NCBI GenBank assembly: GCA_964426135.1
Contig: CAYRPN010000088.1
Span: forward strand, 1 to 24,071
Direction: 5' to 3'
Length of the DNA stretch: 24,071 bases
From: CAYRPN01 sp964426135
GTDB lineage: Bacteria > Planctomycetota > Phycisphaerae > Phycisphaerales > Phycisphaeraceae
The notes beneath the pieces are model-generated. The model saw only the letters and a list, made by a program, of their open reading frames with translations. It had not been told where the DNA came from and did not search any database. Each line of letters begins with the position of its first letter. Position 1 is the stretch's first letter. The position numbers and the translations under genes were made by a program. Positions 13,300-24,046 of the stretch are shown here, one piece after another.

Positions 13300-14355
13300 A
13301 TGTCCGATTCGCTCCTGGCCATCGAGATCGGCGCGACCAAGCTGCAACTGGCGGTTGGCGATTCCGCCGGCCGCATCCATGCTCGCGTGAAGATGCACGT
13401 GCGGCGCGATCAGGGCGCTGCCGGCATCCGCGCCCAGATCGCCGAGGGCGTGAAAACACTTTCGCACGAGCATCACTGGCGATCCGTCGGCGTGGGCTTC
13501 GGCGGGCCGGTCGACTGGAAGACCGGCAACGTCGCGTGTTCCTTCCAGGTCGGCGGCTGGAACGATTTCCCCCTCGGCGACTGGCTGCGCGAACTCTGTG
13601 CCGCGCCGGTTCACATCGACAACGACTCCAACGTCGCGGCCCTCGCCGAAGCCAGCGTCGGCGCTGCCGCCGCGAATGCGGAAACGCCGGCTGCCGATCC
13701 CGTCTTCTACACCAACAGCGGCAGCGGCGTCGGCGGCGGACTGATCGCGCAGGGCCGGATCTATCACGGCGCAACCCCCGGCGAATGCGAGTTCGGACAC
13801 ATCCGACTCGAACGCAACCGCAGCAACGGCTCCGCCGGCGCGACCGTACAGGATCGCTGCTGCGGCTGGGCGGTCGATGCGAAGATTCGTGCCGCGATTC
13901 AACGTGGCGAAGCCACCGTGCTGCGCGAACTGATCGCTGCTGCCGCCGCTTCCGCAGCAGGTGCCACTCCCCTCCCTCTTAGGGAGGGGCAAGGGGAGGG
14001 TCGGGCGACCAGCAACCTTGTGCCCAGCGTTTCACCCGCAACCCCCGGCGGCGAAGCCCGCCACCTCGCCACCGCGCTGCGTGCTCACGACGCCGTCGCC
14101 GCCCGCATCCTCCGCGAAACCGCCGACGACCTCGCCTTCGGTCTCTCCCACGTCGTCCACCTCCTCCACCCGCAAGCGATCGTCCTGGGCGGCGGCCTCG
14201 CCCTCATTGGCGAACCTTGGCGCCAAGCCGTCGCAGCCGCCCTGCCCACCTATCTCATGTCCGCGTTCCAACCCGGCCCGCGCGTACTGCTGTCAGCGCT
14301 GGGTGAAGATGTGGTGCCGGTGGGCGCGCTGCTGCTGGCGGCGAAGGCTGAGTGA
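13300..14355 (+). CDS. ROK family protein (sugar kinase-like)
   Basis: A 351-aa cytoplasmic ROK protein with no DNA-binding domain, so more likely a sugar kinase (glucokinase-like) than a repressor. Visible elements are the phosphate-binding 'AIEIGATKLQLAVGD' (7-21), 'VGVGFGGPVDWKTG' (63-76), 'VHIDNDSNVAALAEASVG' with D109 as likely catalytic base, 'NSGSGVGGGLIAQGRIYHG' (139-157), 'GECEFGHIRL' (161-170, EXGH motif) and 'PQAIVLGGGLALIG'. The ROK zinc motif CxCGxxGCxE is degenerate: only 'RCCGW' remains near 186-190. Residues 222-246 are a translated hairpin repeat placed before 'ARHLATALRAHD'. The substrate cannot be assigned. The gene starts 78 bp after a long palindromic element. Confidence 0.88.
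   Translation: MSDSLLAIEIGATKLQLAVGDSAGRIHARVKMHVRRDQGAAGIRAQIAEGVKTLSHEHHWRSVGVGFGGPVDWKTGNVACSFQVGGWNDFPLGDWLRELCAAPVHIDNDSNVAALAEASVGAAAANAETPAADPVFYTNSGSGVGGGLIAQGRIYHGATPGECEFGHIRLERNRSNGSAGATVQDRCCGWAVDAKIRAAIQRGEATVLRELIAAAAASAAGATPLPLREGQGEGRATSNLVPSVSPATPGGEARHLATALRAHDAVAARILRETADDLAFGLSHVVHLLHPQAIVLGGGLALIGEPWRQAVAAALPTYLMSAFQPGPRVLLSALGEDVVPVGALLLAAKAE
13969..14006. repeat. GGGAGGGG hairpin repeat inside the ROK gene
   Basis: CCCCTCCCT (13969-13977), CTT, AGGGAGGGG (13981-13989), then CAAGGGGAGGGTCGGG. This is a variant of the CCCTCTCCCT/AGGGAGAGGG hairpin with its GAGGGTCGG tail. It is translated in frame as 'TPLPLREGQGEGRA' in an otherwise family-typical ROK protein. Confidence 0.88.
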
Positions 14356-14362
14356 GGATTCT

Positions 14363-14438
14363 TTGATAGCCGCACCGTCCACGGTGCGCGTGTCGGCGCA
14401 TGTGGAAAGACGGGCGCCGCGGACGGTGCGGCTATCAA
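14363..14438. repeat. Inverted repeat, 18-bp arms, between convergent genes
   Basis: TTGATAGCCGCACCGTCC (14363-14380) and GGACGGTGCGGCTATCAA (14421-14438) are perfect reverse complements with a 40-base interior that itself holds GCACCGT-CC-ACGGTGC. It lies 8 bases after the ROK stop and before the stop of the convergent gene. It could help end transcription from both sides, but has no T-run and fits the dispersed repeat class better. Confidence 0.85.
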
Positions 14439-14499
14439 TCAGAAATGCAATCAGCAATCAATCAGACATGACCGCACCAGCATCTCCCGCGGCCGTCAC

Positions 14500-15879
14500 T
14501 CACTTCAACCCACTCATCATCCGCTGCATCGTCTCGCGCAGCTTCGTGAACTCCTGACGCGACATGCCGGTGGTGGACAGATCAGTCGTGATCGCCGGCA
14601 GCCAGAAGCCGCCGGCGGGCTGGTAGTGCAGTTGCTCCATCAGCCGCTTTTCCAGGTCTTTCATGTGGCCTGCGCCGTACCAGACCGCAATCGTTCTGGG
14701 TTCGGAGTTCTGGGTTCTGGGTTCGGAGTTCTGAGCCGCGGGGGTTTGTTTGTCTTGGGCTAACGGCTCACGGCTCACGGCTAAAGGCTTCTCCGCCAAC
14801 TCCTTCTTCAACTCATCAATCACGGTCTGATTGCGGTCGTCGATCAGCGTTCTCATCAGGGCCTGCATCGACTTGGGCACGCCTTTGATTTTGCTGATGT
14901 CGTCGCCCATGTCGCGGAGCATTTCGCCGAGCAACACCTTCAGCGTGGCCTGCATCTGCGGGCTGTTTTTGATCAGGCCCAGGCCGAGTTTGAGGACGCC
15001 CGCCATCATGGAGGAGCCGTCCATCATTTTGAGCATCGCGCCCATGTCGCCGCCGGTTTCTTTCATGCGGGCCTGCAGTTGCTCCATGGTCATGTCGGCA
15101 TTGCGGTAGTTGGGTTTGCCGGTGTCGAACCGGTTGAGCTGAAAGGTCAGGCCCAGGGCGTCGGCGAGGTCGCCCTGGATGCCGCCGCCGGGCGTGAGCT
15201 CCGCCTTTTTCAGCGGGGGCTGATCGGAGAAGGCGATGTCGGCATTCTCGCCCTCGCCGCCGGCCTTGGCATCGGCGCCGAGGCTGATGAGCGCGGGCTT
15301 GTCGCCGCGTTCGTACTGGATCGCCCTGCCCCAGCCATCGCGGGTGGCGCGCTCCAGTCGTACGCCCTTGAGCGCGTCGTGCTCGCGCACGGTTTTCACC
15401 AGCGCGTCGAGGCTGGGCGGATACTCGCTTTTCACAACCTTGTAGCGTTCGAGCATGATGGCGACCGTGCGCAGATGCTCGCGGGTCTGTTCGATGCGGG
15501 CGGCCGGCGTGGCGTCACCCTTTTCGTGGCCGGGGCCGACGCCTTCGAAAAGGACGAGATCCTGCGAATCGAGGTAGTGCTGGGCAAGCTCATAGAACTT
15601 CGCATCGGCGATGTGAATGGCGGAAGCCAGCGCGATGGTGGGGCCGATGCCATCCACCGGCGTGAAGAATCGCACCGCCATGTCGAGGCGGACGGTGTTC
15701 TCATCCGCATCAACGACGCGCATGTAGGAACCGGTGGACTTGGACGGCGCGGCGGGGGCGGCTGGGGCGCCGGGGGTTGCGGGCTTTCCCGTTTCCTGTG
15801 CGGCGATGGGCATGGAGCCGATCGCAAACAGACAGAACACAAGCATCGCGCAGCAACGAGCGTGGAGAAATGAAGTCAT
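14500..15879 (-). CDS. Secreted TraB/PrgY-like protein with embedded T2SSG-like domain
   Basis: A 459-aa exported protein of no firmly recognised family. The signal peptide is 1-27 and the Pro/Ala linker 30-48. Residues about 78-115 ('IALASAIHIADAKFYELAQHYLDSQDLVLFEGVGP') and 397-430 ('IAVWYGAGHMKDLEKRLMEQL') look like the two ends of a TraB/PrgY/Tiki-type fold, with possible metal-binding His in 'SAIHIA' and 'GAGHMKD'. Between them, residues 131-216 ('TREHLRTVAIMLERYKVVKSEYPPSLDALV', 'RDGWGRAIQYER', 'ISLGADAKAGGEGENADI') match the globular pseudopilin-G domain without its N-terminal helix. A Met-rich helical stretch (260-340) follows. Residues 364-396 are repeat-derived. M12 is an alternative start. 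TraB identity is an inference; the T2SSG-like part is clearer. Confidence 0.7.
   Translation of the reverse strand: MTSFLHARCCAMLVFCLFAIGSMPIAAQETGKPATPGAPAAPAAPSKSTGSYMRVVDADENTVRLDMAVRFFTPVDGIGPTIALASAIHIADAKFYELAQHYLDSQDLVLFEGVGPGHEKGDATPAARIEQTREHLRTVAIMLERYKVVKSEYPPSLDALVKTVREHDALKGVRLERATRDGWGRAIQYERGDKPALISLGADAKAGGEGENADIAFSDQPPLKKAELTPGGGIQGDLADALGLTFQLNRFDTGKPNYRNADMTMEQLQARMKETGGDMGAMLKMMDGSSMMAGVLKLGLGLIKNSPQMQATLKVLLGEMLRDMGDDISKIKGVPKSMQALMRTLIDDRNQTVIDELKKELAEKPLAVSREPLAQDKQTPAAQNSEPRTQNSEPRTIAVWYGAGHMKDLEKRLMEQLHYQPAGGFWLPAITTDLSTTGMSRQEFTKLRETMQRMMSGLK
14692..14790. repeat. 7-bp arrays (TGGGTTC and ACGGCTC types) in coding region
   Basis: 14692-14735 holds TGGGTTC, GGAGTTC, TGGGTTC, TGGGTTC, GGAGTTC heptamers. 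14759-14786 holds ACGGCTC, ACGGCTC, ACGGCTA. On the minus strand they give 'QNSEPRTQNSEPRT' and 'LAVSREPLAQ' within residues 364-396, just before the conserved-looking 'IAVWYGAGHM'. The second type is the reverse complement of the array at 3295-3354. Confidence 0.85.
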
Positions 15880-15982
15880 ACTTGAAACATAGTCGCGTGA
15901 AGCGGCGTGGGTTGCAAAGGAAAAGAGAGAGACGAAGAGAAGAAGAAGAGAAGAGACGGAGAGAAGAAGAGACGTAGAGAAG

Positions 15983-16078
15983 GAGAAATGGAGAAATGGA
16001 GAGACGGAGAGACGGAGAGACGGAGAGACGGAGAGACGGCGTGACGGCGTGACGGAGAGACGGAGAGACGGAGTGACG
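15983..16078. repeat. 8-bp tandem array, twelve units
   Basis: Two GAGAAATG units (15983-15998) are followed by ten units in strict 8-bp phase (15999-16078): GAGAGACG x5, GCGTGACG x2, GAGAGACG x2, GAGTGACG. A looser purine-rich run (15918-15982) precedes it. The array lies upstream of the TraB/T2SSG-like gene start and downstream of the MgtC-like gene stop. The space 15880-16194 holds no gene. Confidence 0.92.
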
Positions 16079-16087
16079 GCGTTGGAT

Positions 16088-16202
16088 CGGCGTAGGGTGC
16101 GTCAAGTCCGCGCGGACGCACCGTCCTGCGTCTCCCGTTGACCGCGGGATCCCCGATCGCCTGCGGTGCGTCCGTCCCGATCCTTGACCGCACCCTACGC
16201 CG
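16088..16202. repeat. Inverted repeat CGGCGTAGGGTGCG, carrying a stop codon
   Basis: CGGCGTAGGGTGCGTCAAG (16088-16106) pairs, with one extra base, with CTTGACCGCACCCTACGCCG (16183-16202). Inside, GTCCGCGCGGACGCACCG (16107-16123 region) pairs with CGGTGCGTCCGTCC (16163-16178). The TAG stop of the minus-strand MgtC-like gene (complement of 16195-16197) is in the right arm. Confidence 0.85.
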
Positions 16203-17445
16203 ATGGCTCCGGCCACAGCACAAGCACGGCGGCGCCGGCCGCGAGGATAATGCCGAAGCTGACCGCGATGTGCCGGCGCAGCGCGGCTGAGCCCAGGGCG
16301 AAGACGGCGGCGCCCTTGAACACGATGTTCGCCATGGCGGCGATGAGGATGATGCGCCAGCCGGTGGACGCATCGAGGCGTTCGTCGGCGATCATGCTCG
16401 CGGTGGAGAGCGTGATCGCGTCCATGTCGGTCATGCCCGACAGCGCCGCGACGACGTACAGGCCCGCCTGGCCCAGGTATTCCCGGGCGAATGTGATGGC
16501 GAAAAGGATCACCGCGTACAGCGCGGCGAAGAGCACGGCGGTCTTCATCTCCGACGGATTGCCTTGCAGCGGCAAGGTGTCGCCCTGGCCATGACTACGC
16601 CAGAACGTGAACGCGCCCAGCGCGGCGACGACGGCGGCGACCGTCAGCAGCGGCGCAGCGATGTGCGGGAGCACGGTGGAGGAAACCAGCGCCACCTCGG
16701 CGAGCACCCGGCCGAACACGATCGCCGAGGCGATGAGGATGATCGCGGCGGCCAGCGCGGAGGCGGCCGGTGTTTCGCGGGATTTGCGGGCGTAGCTGAC
16801 GGTCGTGGCGGTCGACGAAATGAGCCCGCCCAGCACGCCGGCGAGCAGCGCGCCAACGCGGTTGCCCAGCAGTTTCACCGCGGCGTACGCGGCGAGGCTG
16901 ATGCCCACGATGAGCACCACCATCAGCCAGATTTTGTAGGGATTGAGCACATCGAGCGGGCCGAACGTGCGATCGGGCAGGAGCGGCAGAATCACCAGCG
17001 CGATGAGCACGAACTGCATGATGGCGGTGAACTCGCGGGTGTCGATGGTCTTGGCAAACTTGTGAAGCGGATCCTTCAGGTGCAGCAGCAGCGCGACGAC
17101 GCCGGTGACCACCACGGCGATCGTGGTCTGCCCGACGGTGGGCAGCACGCCGACGAGAAACATGACGAGCGACGCGGCTTCGGTGGTCATGCCGGGCTTG
17201 GGCGCGGCCTCGGCTTTGTACTTGAGGAGATTGCTGACGACGATCATGGCGATGACGCCGAGCATGCCGACCGCGACGATCCACTCGCCCAGCGGAACCG
17301 CCAGCAGGCCGCACAAAGCGCCGGTGATGGTGATGAGCGTGAAAGTGCGGACGCCCGCCATGGCGCTGCCCCGGCGTTCGCGCTGCATGCCCACGAGCAT
17401 GCCCAGGCCGGCGGCGAGCGCGAGTTGGAAGAAGGGAGAGTCCAT
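16195..17445 (-). CDS. MgtC/SapB-DUF4010 family inner-membrane protein
   Basis: A 416-aa polytopic membrane protein. The MgtC/SapB-like N-terminus is 'LALAAGLGMLVGMQRERRGSAMAGVRTFTLITITGAL' (residues 8-44), with the family's GxxxGxxRER-type motif. The C-terminal half is DUF4010, shown by 'LAGVLGGLISSTATTVSYARKSRE' (about 198-221) and 'VVAALSGMTDMDAITLSTASM' (about 332-352). About 11-13 hydrophobic segments are visible. Full-length DUF4010 proteins run about 400-430 aa, so it looks intact. MgtC relatives affect magnesium and acid tolerance or ATP synthase, but DUF4010 proteins have no established transport substrate. The last codons and stop fall within an inverted repeat, so the extreme C-terminus ('PEPSA') may be repeat-shaped. 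Confidence 0.92.
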   Translation of the reverse strand: MDSPFFQLALAAGLGMLVGMQRERRGSAMAGVRTFTLITITGALCGLLAVPLGEWIVAVGMLGVIAMIVVSNLLKYKAEAAPKPGMTTEAASLVMFLVGVLPTVGQTTIAVVVTGVVALLLHLKDPLHKFAKTIDTREFTAIMQFVLIALVILPLLPDRTFGPLDVLNPYKIWLMVVLIVGISLAAYAAVKLLGNRVGALLAGVLGGLISSTATTVSYARKSRETPAASALAAAIILIASAIVFGRVLAEVALVSSTVLPHIAAPLLTVAAVVAALGAFTFWRSHGQGDTLPLQGNPSEMKTAVLFAALYAVILFAITFAREYLGQAGLYVVAALSGMTDMDAITLSTASMIADERLDASTGWRIILIAAMANIVFKGAAVFALGSAALRRHIAVSFGIILAAGAAVLVLWPEPSA

Positions 17446-17461
17446 GGCGGATGCTCAAAAA

Positions 17462-17611
17462 GAGCCGCGCACGAAGTAAGCGGAGGCTACTCCTGTCGCC
17501 CTTGATGATCCGGGCATCTGGTCACGCGAAATCCTGACCCTGTGCATTTCACCACTAACGCAATAGCGCACGCATCCCAACCAGGAAGACCGCTTACTTC
17601 GTGCGCGGCTC
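17462..17611. repeat. Inverted repeat, 22-bp arms, overlapping a gene end
   Basis: Positions 17462-17483 (GAGCCGCGCACGAAGTAAGC, then GG) are the perfect reverse complement of 17590-17611. The interior (17484-17589) is non-repetitive and has no gene. The right arm encodes the last five residues (EPRTK) and the TAA stop of the minus-strand gene at 17594; the left arm encodes the same EPRTK-stop on the plus strand. Confidence 0.92.
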
Positions 17612-20263
17612 CTGTTCCAGGCTCACCTCGTCCGTGCCTTTCGACTCCACCTCGCGCACGACGCCGTCGATGGCGATCTGGTATCTCACACCAGCCTTGC
17701 CGGTGATGATCGCCCTGTTCGCCTCGAAGCGCACAGGATACGGCGACACAACCACGCGGCCGCCGCCGCGCGCCATGCTCAGCGCGGGGTTCGTGCCCTC
17801 GATCAGCATGCGCAGCGAGACCAGTGCGCACGGGTTGATGTTCCACGGCCTGCGTTCCTGCGTGCGCAGCGCGATCGAGTCAGGCAGGCAGCCGATGAAT
17901 GGGCCGTCGGGATACTGCTGCTGCTCGCCGCTGATGAGGATGCCCTCGGCGATTTTTTTCCAGTCGAGCGTGCGGTCGTGAGGCGCAAGCATCAGCAGCG
18001 ACTCGGCGTAGACGAGGCCGCACCACTGCACGGGCAGGCCGATCCAGTTGGGCGCTTCCCAGTTGGTCGCGCCGAGCACGGCGATGGCGGCGTAAGGCAT
18101 GATCGGCTGATTGCCCCATTGATACACGAAGGGCACGCCGGTGATCGCCCACCGCCGCGCTTCGTCGAGGTACTCCTTCTTGCCCGTCAGTTCGTGGCCG
18201 ATGACGTAGGCGCGCACGAGATGTGCGCTGGCGAGGATGTCAGGCGTGTGCAGCGGCACTTCCCAGGTCTGCGCTCCGCGCGGCGTGCGGAACCGCGTCA
18301 TCCAGCGCAGCGTCTTCTCCGCTGCTTCGAGCGACGCCTTGTCACCTGTGTGGTGCGCGTGCTCCAGGAGGTGCAGCGTCTGCAAAGCGCAGTAGCCGCT
18401 GGCGGTGTCTTCGAAGTGGCCGTCGGCGTACTTGCCCGTGTAGCGGAACGAACCGTCCGGCTGCTGCGCCTTCATCGCGGCCTTGGCGTGGTTCGCCAGG
18501 TGCTGCAGGAACTGATTGCCGCGACCGGTCACGAAGAACGCCGCGTTGTTGTGGATATGCGCTCCGTGCGGAATCAGCTCCGGCGTCTGCGGAATCTGCC
18601 CGGTCAAACGCCAGTGCGTCGAGGCGTGATCGACGAAGAACCGGCGATCCCAGTGATCCTCGGCGCAGTGGCCCCAGCCTTTATCGTTCTTGAGTTTGCC
18701 GTTGAGCGCCTTCAGCGCGATGTCGTACTGCTCCCGCGTGTTGCGTGGGCGCGGCGGCAGCTCGGGAAGCCCGTTGCGCCGCCCAGCCCAGAGAATCGCG
18801 TCCTCCAGCCGCCCGCCTTCGACCCAGCCGGCGCTGATGCGCATCGTGGCGGCGAGGCGCGATCCGGCGGGATGAGCGGGCGAGGGGGTGACGGGGTGAG
18901 GGGGTGAAGGATTCGCCGCTGGCGGCTCCGCATGCTGCGCCGCGGCGCGCAGAGTCATGCGGTGATCGCTCGTGCCGTCGAAAAAATTGGGCGTGGCGAA
19001 GACCGGTTGCAGCGACATGTCCTTCCACATCAGCGCCACGGTCGCGTCGCCGGTGACGAACGCCATCAGCGGCATCGTCACGTGCATCGGGTCCGGGGCG
19101 AAGCGGATGTGCTCGGCCGTGCGGATGTCCTTGGTGGAACTCGACGCCTCGCCCTTGCCCAGATATTCCACGCCCGCGAACAGGCCCTGTTCCAGCGAAC
19201 CGATGGCGCGGACGGCGGGGCCTTCCACGGCTTCCTCCGATGAAACGGACATGGCGATTTCGCTCTCGGTCAGCGTGAAACGAAGCTCGGCGCGTTCGGA
19301 TCGCAGCACGCACTCCTTGCCGGCCACGGTCACACTTTTGAACTTCACGCTTTCGCCGCCGACGAGCAGCAGCGGCGACATCACGGCGACGATTTTTCCC
19401 TTCCTGCGAATGACGGCGCCCTTGCCCTGGTCGGCGATCAGCAACTCCAGATCGCCTGCCGCCAGTGATTCCAGCGCGGCCTGCCCGTTGGGGCGGAAGA
19501 GGTGAACCGTGCGCGTGATGGAAGGAAAATCCTTGACGAGCAATTTCAGCGACACCGCCTCGAAGGCCGGTTCGCGATCAGCGTCGATCTTCACGTCAAC
19601 CGTGCCGCGCGGCTGAACCTCCGCTTGAGTCTCGTTGAGTCGGATCGCCGTCGGAGCATCGGATCGATTCCGCAGCGTCGCGATGATGGATGGCCCCTCG
19701 ACACGCACCTGTGAAATCTCAACGGGGTGCTCGCGCAGCCGCGATATGGAAATGGCGTCGATCTCCATGTCGCCCTGGCTGCGCGACGGGTCGACTCGAA
19801 GCTGCAGCAGCGAGCCGCGCGGCTCGATGACCACCGAGCGCTCCTCCCATTTCCATTTGCCCGTGGCCTCAAAAGTCCTGCTCTGACCGGGGCGGAATCC
19901 TTTCGAATCCGTCGTGCTGAAGAACACCTCGACGTTGCCCGGCTGTTCGCAGCGCAGACGGAATCGAATCTCCAGCCGCGTTCCGTCGATGTTGATCGTC
20001 GGGCCGTGCAGGTACGGATCGTCGCCGGTGGGACTGATGCGGAGCACGCCTGTTCCGGTCGTTCGGAACTGCCAGGAGCGGCTGTCGTTGACGGCCTGCC
20101 AGTTCTCGTCATCCTTTTCAAACTGCCACTGCTGGGCCACGCCGTCATTGATCGGAGGCACGGGGAAGGGATTAATCGGAGGATCAGCGCGGACCGCCGC
20201 GCCTAAGAGCGCGACGACGGTGAGTGCCGCGGATATCCATCGTGCGGGGTGACGGCAGATCAT
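17594..20263 (-). CDS. Large secreted protein, beta-sandwich plus putative alpha/alpha barrel
   Basis: An 889-aa exported protein I cannot place in a named family. The signal peptide is 1-26. Residues about 40-176 read as a beta-sandwich carbohydrate-binding-like module ('WQFEKDDENWQAVND', 'LEIRFRLRCEQPGNVEVFFSTTDS', 'MEIDAISISRL'). Residues 180-440 are mostly beta. Residues 510-830 are helical with repeating Trp/His/Asp-rich segments ('GWGHCAEDHWDRRFFVDHASTHWRL'-type, 'QQPDGSFRYTG', 'GHFEDTASGYCALQTLHLLEHA', 'QYPDGPFIGCLPDSI'), the look of an (alpha/alpha)6 barrel as in glycoside hydrolases or polysaccharide lyases. Residues about 446-468 are a Pro/Ser repeat insertion. The ATG at 20263 begins the signal peptide. 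The C-terminal EPRTK and the stop come from an inverted repeat. A polysaccharide-active enzyme is plausible but unproven. Confidence 0.75.
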   Translation of the reverse strand: MICRHPARWISAALTVVALLGAAVRADPPINPFPVPPINDGVAQQWQFEKDDENWQAVNDSRSWQFRTTGTGVLRISPTGDDPYLHGPTINIDGTRLEIRFRLRCEQPGNVEVFFSTTDSKGFRPGQSRTFEATGKWKWEERSVVIEPRGSLLQLRVDPSRSQGDMEIDAISISRLREHPVEISQVRVEGPSIIATLRNRSDAPTAIRLNETQAEVQPRGTVDVKIDADREPAFEAVSLKLLVKDFPSITRTVHLFRPNGQAALESLAAGDLELLIADQGKGAVIRRKGKIVAVMSPLLLVGGESVKFKSVTVAGKECVLRSERAELRFTLTESEIAMSVSSEEAVEGPAVRAIGSLEQGLFAGVEYLGKGEASSSTKDIRTAEHIRFAPDPMHVTMPLMAFVTGDATVALMWKDMSLQPVFATPNFFDGTSDHRMTLRAAAQHAEPPAANPSPPHPVTPSPAHPAGSRLAATMRISAGWVEGGRLEDAILWAGRRNGLPELPPRPRNTREQYDIALKALNGKLKNDKGWGHCAEDHWDRRFFVDHASTHWRLTGQIPQTPELIPHGAHIHNNAAFFVTGRGNQFLQHLANHAKAAMKAQQPDGSFRYTGKYADGHFEDTASGYCALQTLHLLEHAHHTGDKASLEAAEKTLRWMTRFRTPRGAQTWEVPLHTPDILASAHLVRAYVIGHELTGKKEYLDEARRWAITGVPFVYQWGNQPIMPYAAIAVLGATNWEAPNWIGLPVQWCGLVYAESLLMLAPHDRTLDWKKIAEGILISGEQQQYPDGPFIGCLPDSIALRTQERRPWNINPCALVSLRMLIEGTNPALSMARGGGRVVVSPYPVRFEANRAIITGKAGVRYQIAIDGVVREVESKGTDEVSLEQEPRTK
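18860..18919. repeat. 8-bp array (GGGGGTGA) in coding region
   Basis: GGGGGTGA, CGGGGTGA, GGGGGTGA with flanking GAGCGGGCGAG and AGGATTCGCCGC lie at about 18884-18915. The minus-strand translation is 'NPSPPHPVTPSPAHPAGS' (about residues 451-468), a low-complexity linker between the beta region and the helical region. Confidence 0.8.
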
Positions 20264-20332
20264 GCGCGTACTTTCAGACGGCGTTTGAACCGCGATCGAC
20301 GTTTGATGCGAAACCAGCATCCAAACCGTTTA

Positions 20333-20398
20333 GCGACGGGGCTTGCCCCGTTCCGTTCGGTCAACCCCGCGTCATCGGAGCGGGGCAAGCCCCGTCGC
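20333..20398. repeat. Inverted repeat, 18-bp arms, downstream of gcvP
   Basis: GCGACGGGGCTTGCCCCG (20333-20350) and CGGGGCAAGCCCCGTCGC (20381-20398) are perfect reverse complements; each arm also holds CGGGGC-TT-GCCCCG, itself a palindrome. It lies 22 bases after the gcvP stop and before the next minus-strand gene, so it could act as a weak terminator or mRNA end protector. There is no T-run. Confidence 0.88.
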
Positions 20399-20420
20399 CC
20401 AACATCGCCGCCAACGCCGA

Positions 20421-23690
<3,270 letters not shown>

Positions 23691-23820
23691 GGGTTCTCTT
23701 TTCAACGGAGGCGGTCGTGAACGAGGAATCGTAACGCAGCCCGCCCACCGACGCCACGCGGCGGAACGTCGCGGCGGCGGCGGGGTCGGCCCATTTTTCC
23801 TGGGGCTTGCACTGCGGCCC

Positions 23821-23873
23821 CCCTCTCCCTCCCAGGGAGAGGGCTGGGGTGAGGGTCGGGGCGCACAAGTTTG
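23821..23873. repeat. Hairpin repeat upstream of gcvP
   Basis: CCCTCTCCCT (23821-23830), CCC, AGGGAGAGGG (23834-23843), then CTGGGGTGAGGGTC and GGGGCGCACAAGTTTG. It is the inverted copy of positions 1-53 with very few differences. The stretch 23691-24071 holds no separate gene, and any gcvP promoter would have to lie among these repeats. Confidence 0.88.
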
Positions 23874-23919
23874 CAATCGCCACCGTCGCGCGACGGATGC
23901 CGCAACCATCTGTTGGTCC

Positions 23920-24046
23920 CGACCCTCACCCGGCCTCGTCCTCCGGGGACTCGGCCACCCACTCCCTGGAAGGGAGAGGGAATCAAGCCCCCGGAAATTT
24001 TGGCACACCCGTGTCACGGGGTGTGCCCAATTTTCCGGGGGCTTGG
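23920..24046. repeat. Composite hairpin repeat, right window edge
   Basis: A divergent GACCCTCACCC...CCCTGGAAGGGAGAGGG module (23920-23980) is followed by an inverted repeat: AAGCCCCCGGAAATTTTGGC, then ACACCC (23985-24010), pairs with GGGTGTGCCC and AATTTTCCGGGGGCTT (24019-24044) except for a small mismatch near the AT core. The same two modules are found, in the same order, at 1-100. Confidence 0.8.

Noticed and set aside
23691..23900. Glycine riboswitch upstream of gcvP
   Set aside because: The leader holds the hairpin repeat and GC-rich sequence. I found no glycine-aptamer-like conserved core, though a covariance search was not possible.
23691..24017. N-terminal extension of GcvP by 109 codons
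   Set aside because: The extension translates hairpin repeats ('PSPQPSPWEGEGG'). Family homology begins after the ATG at 23690.
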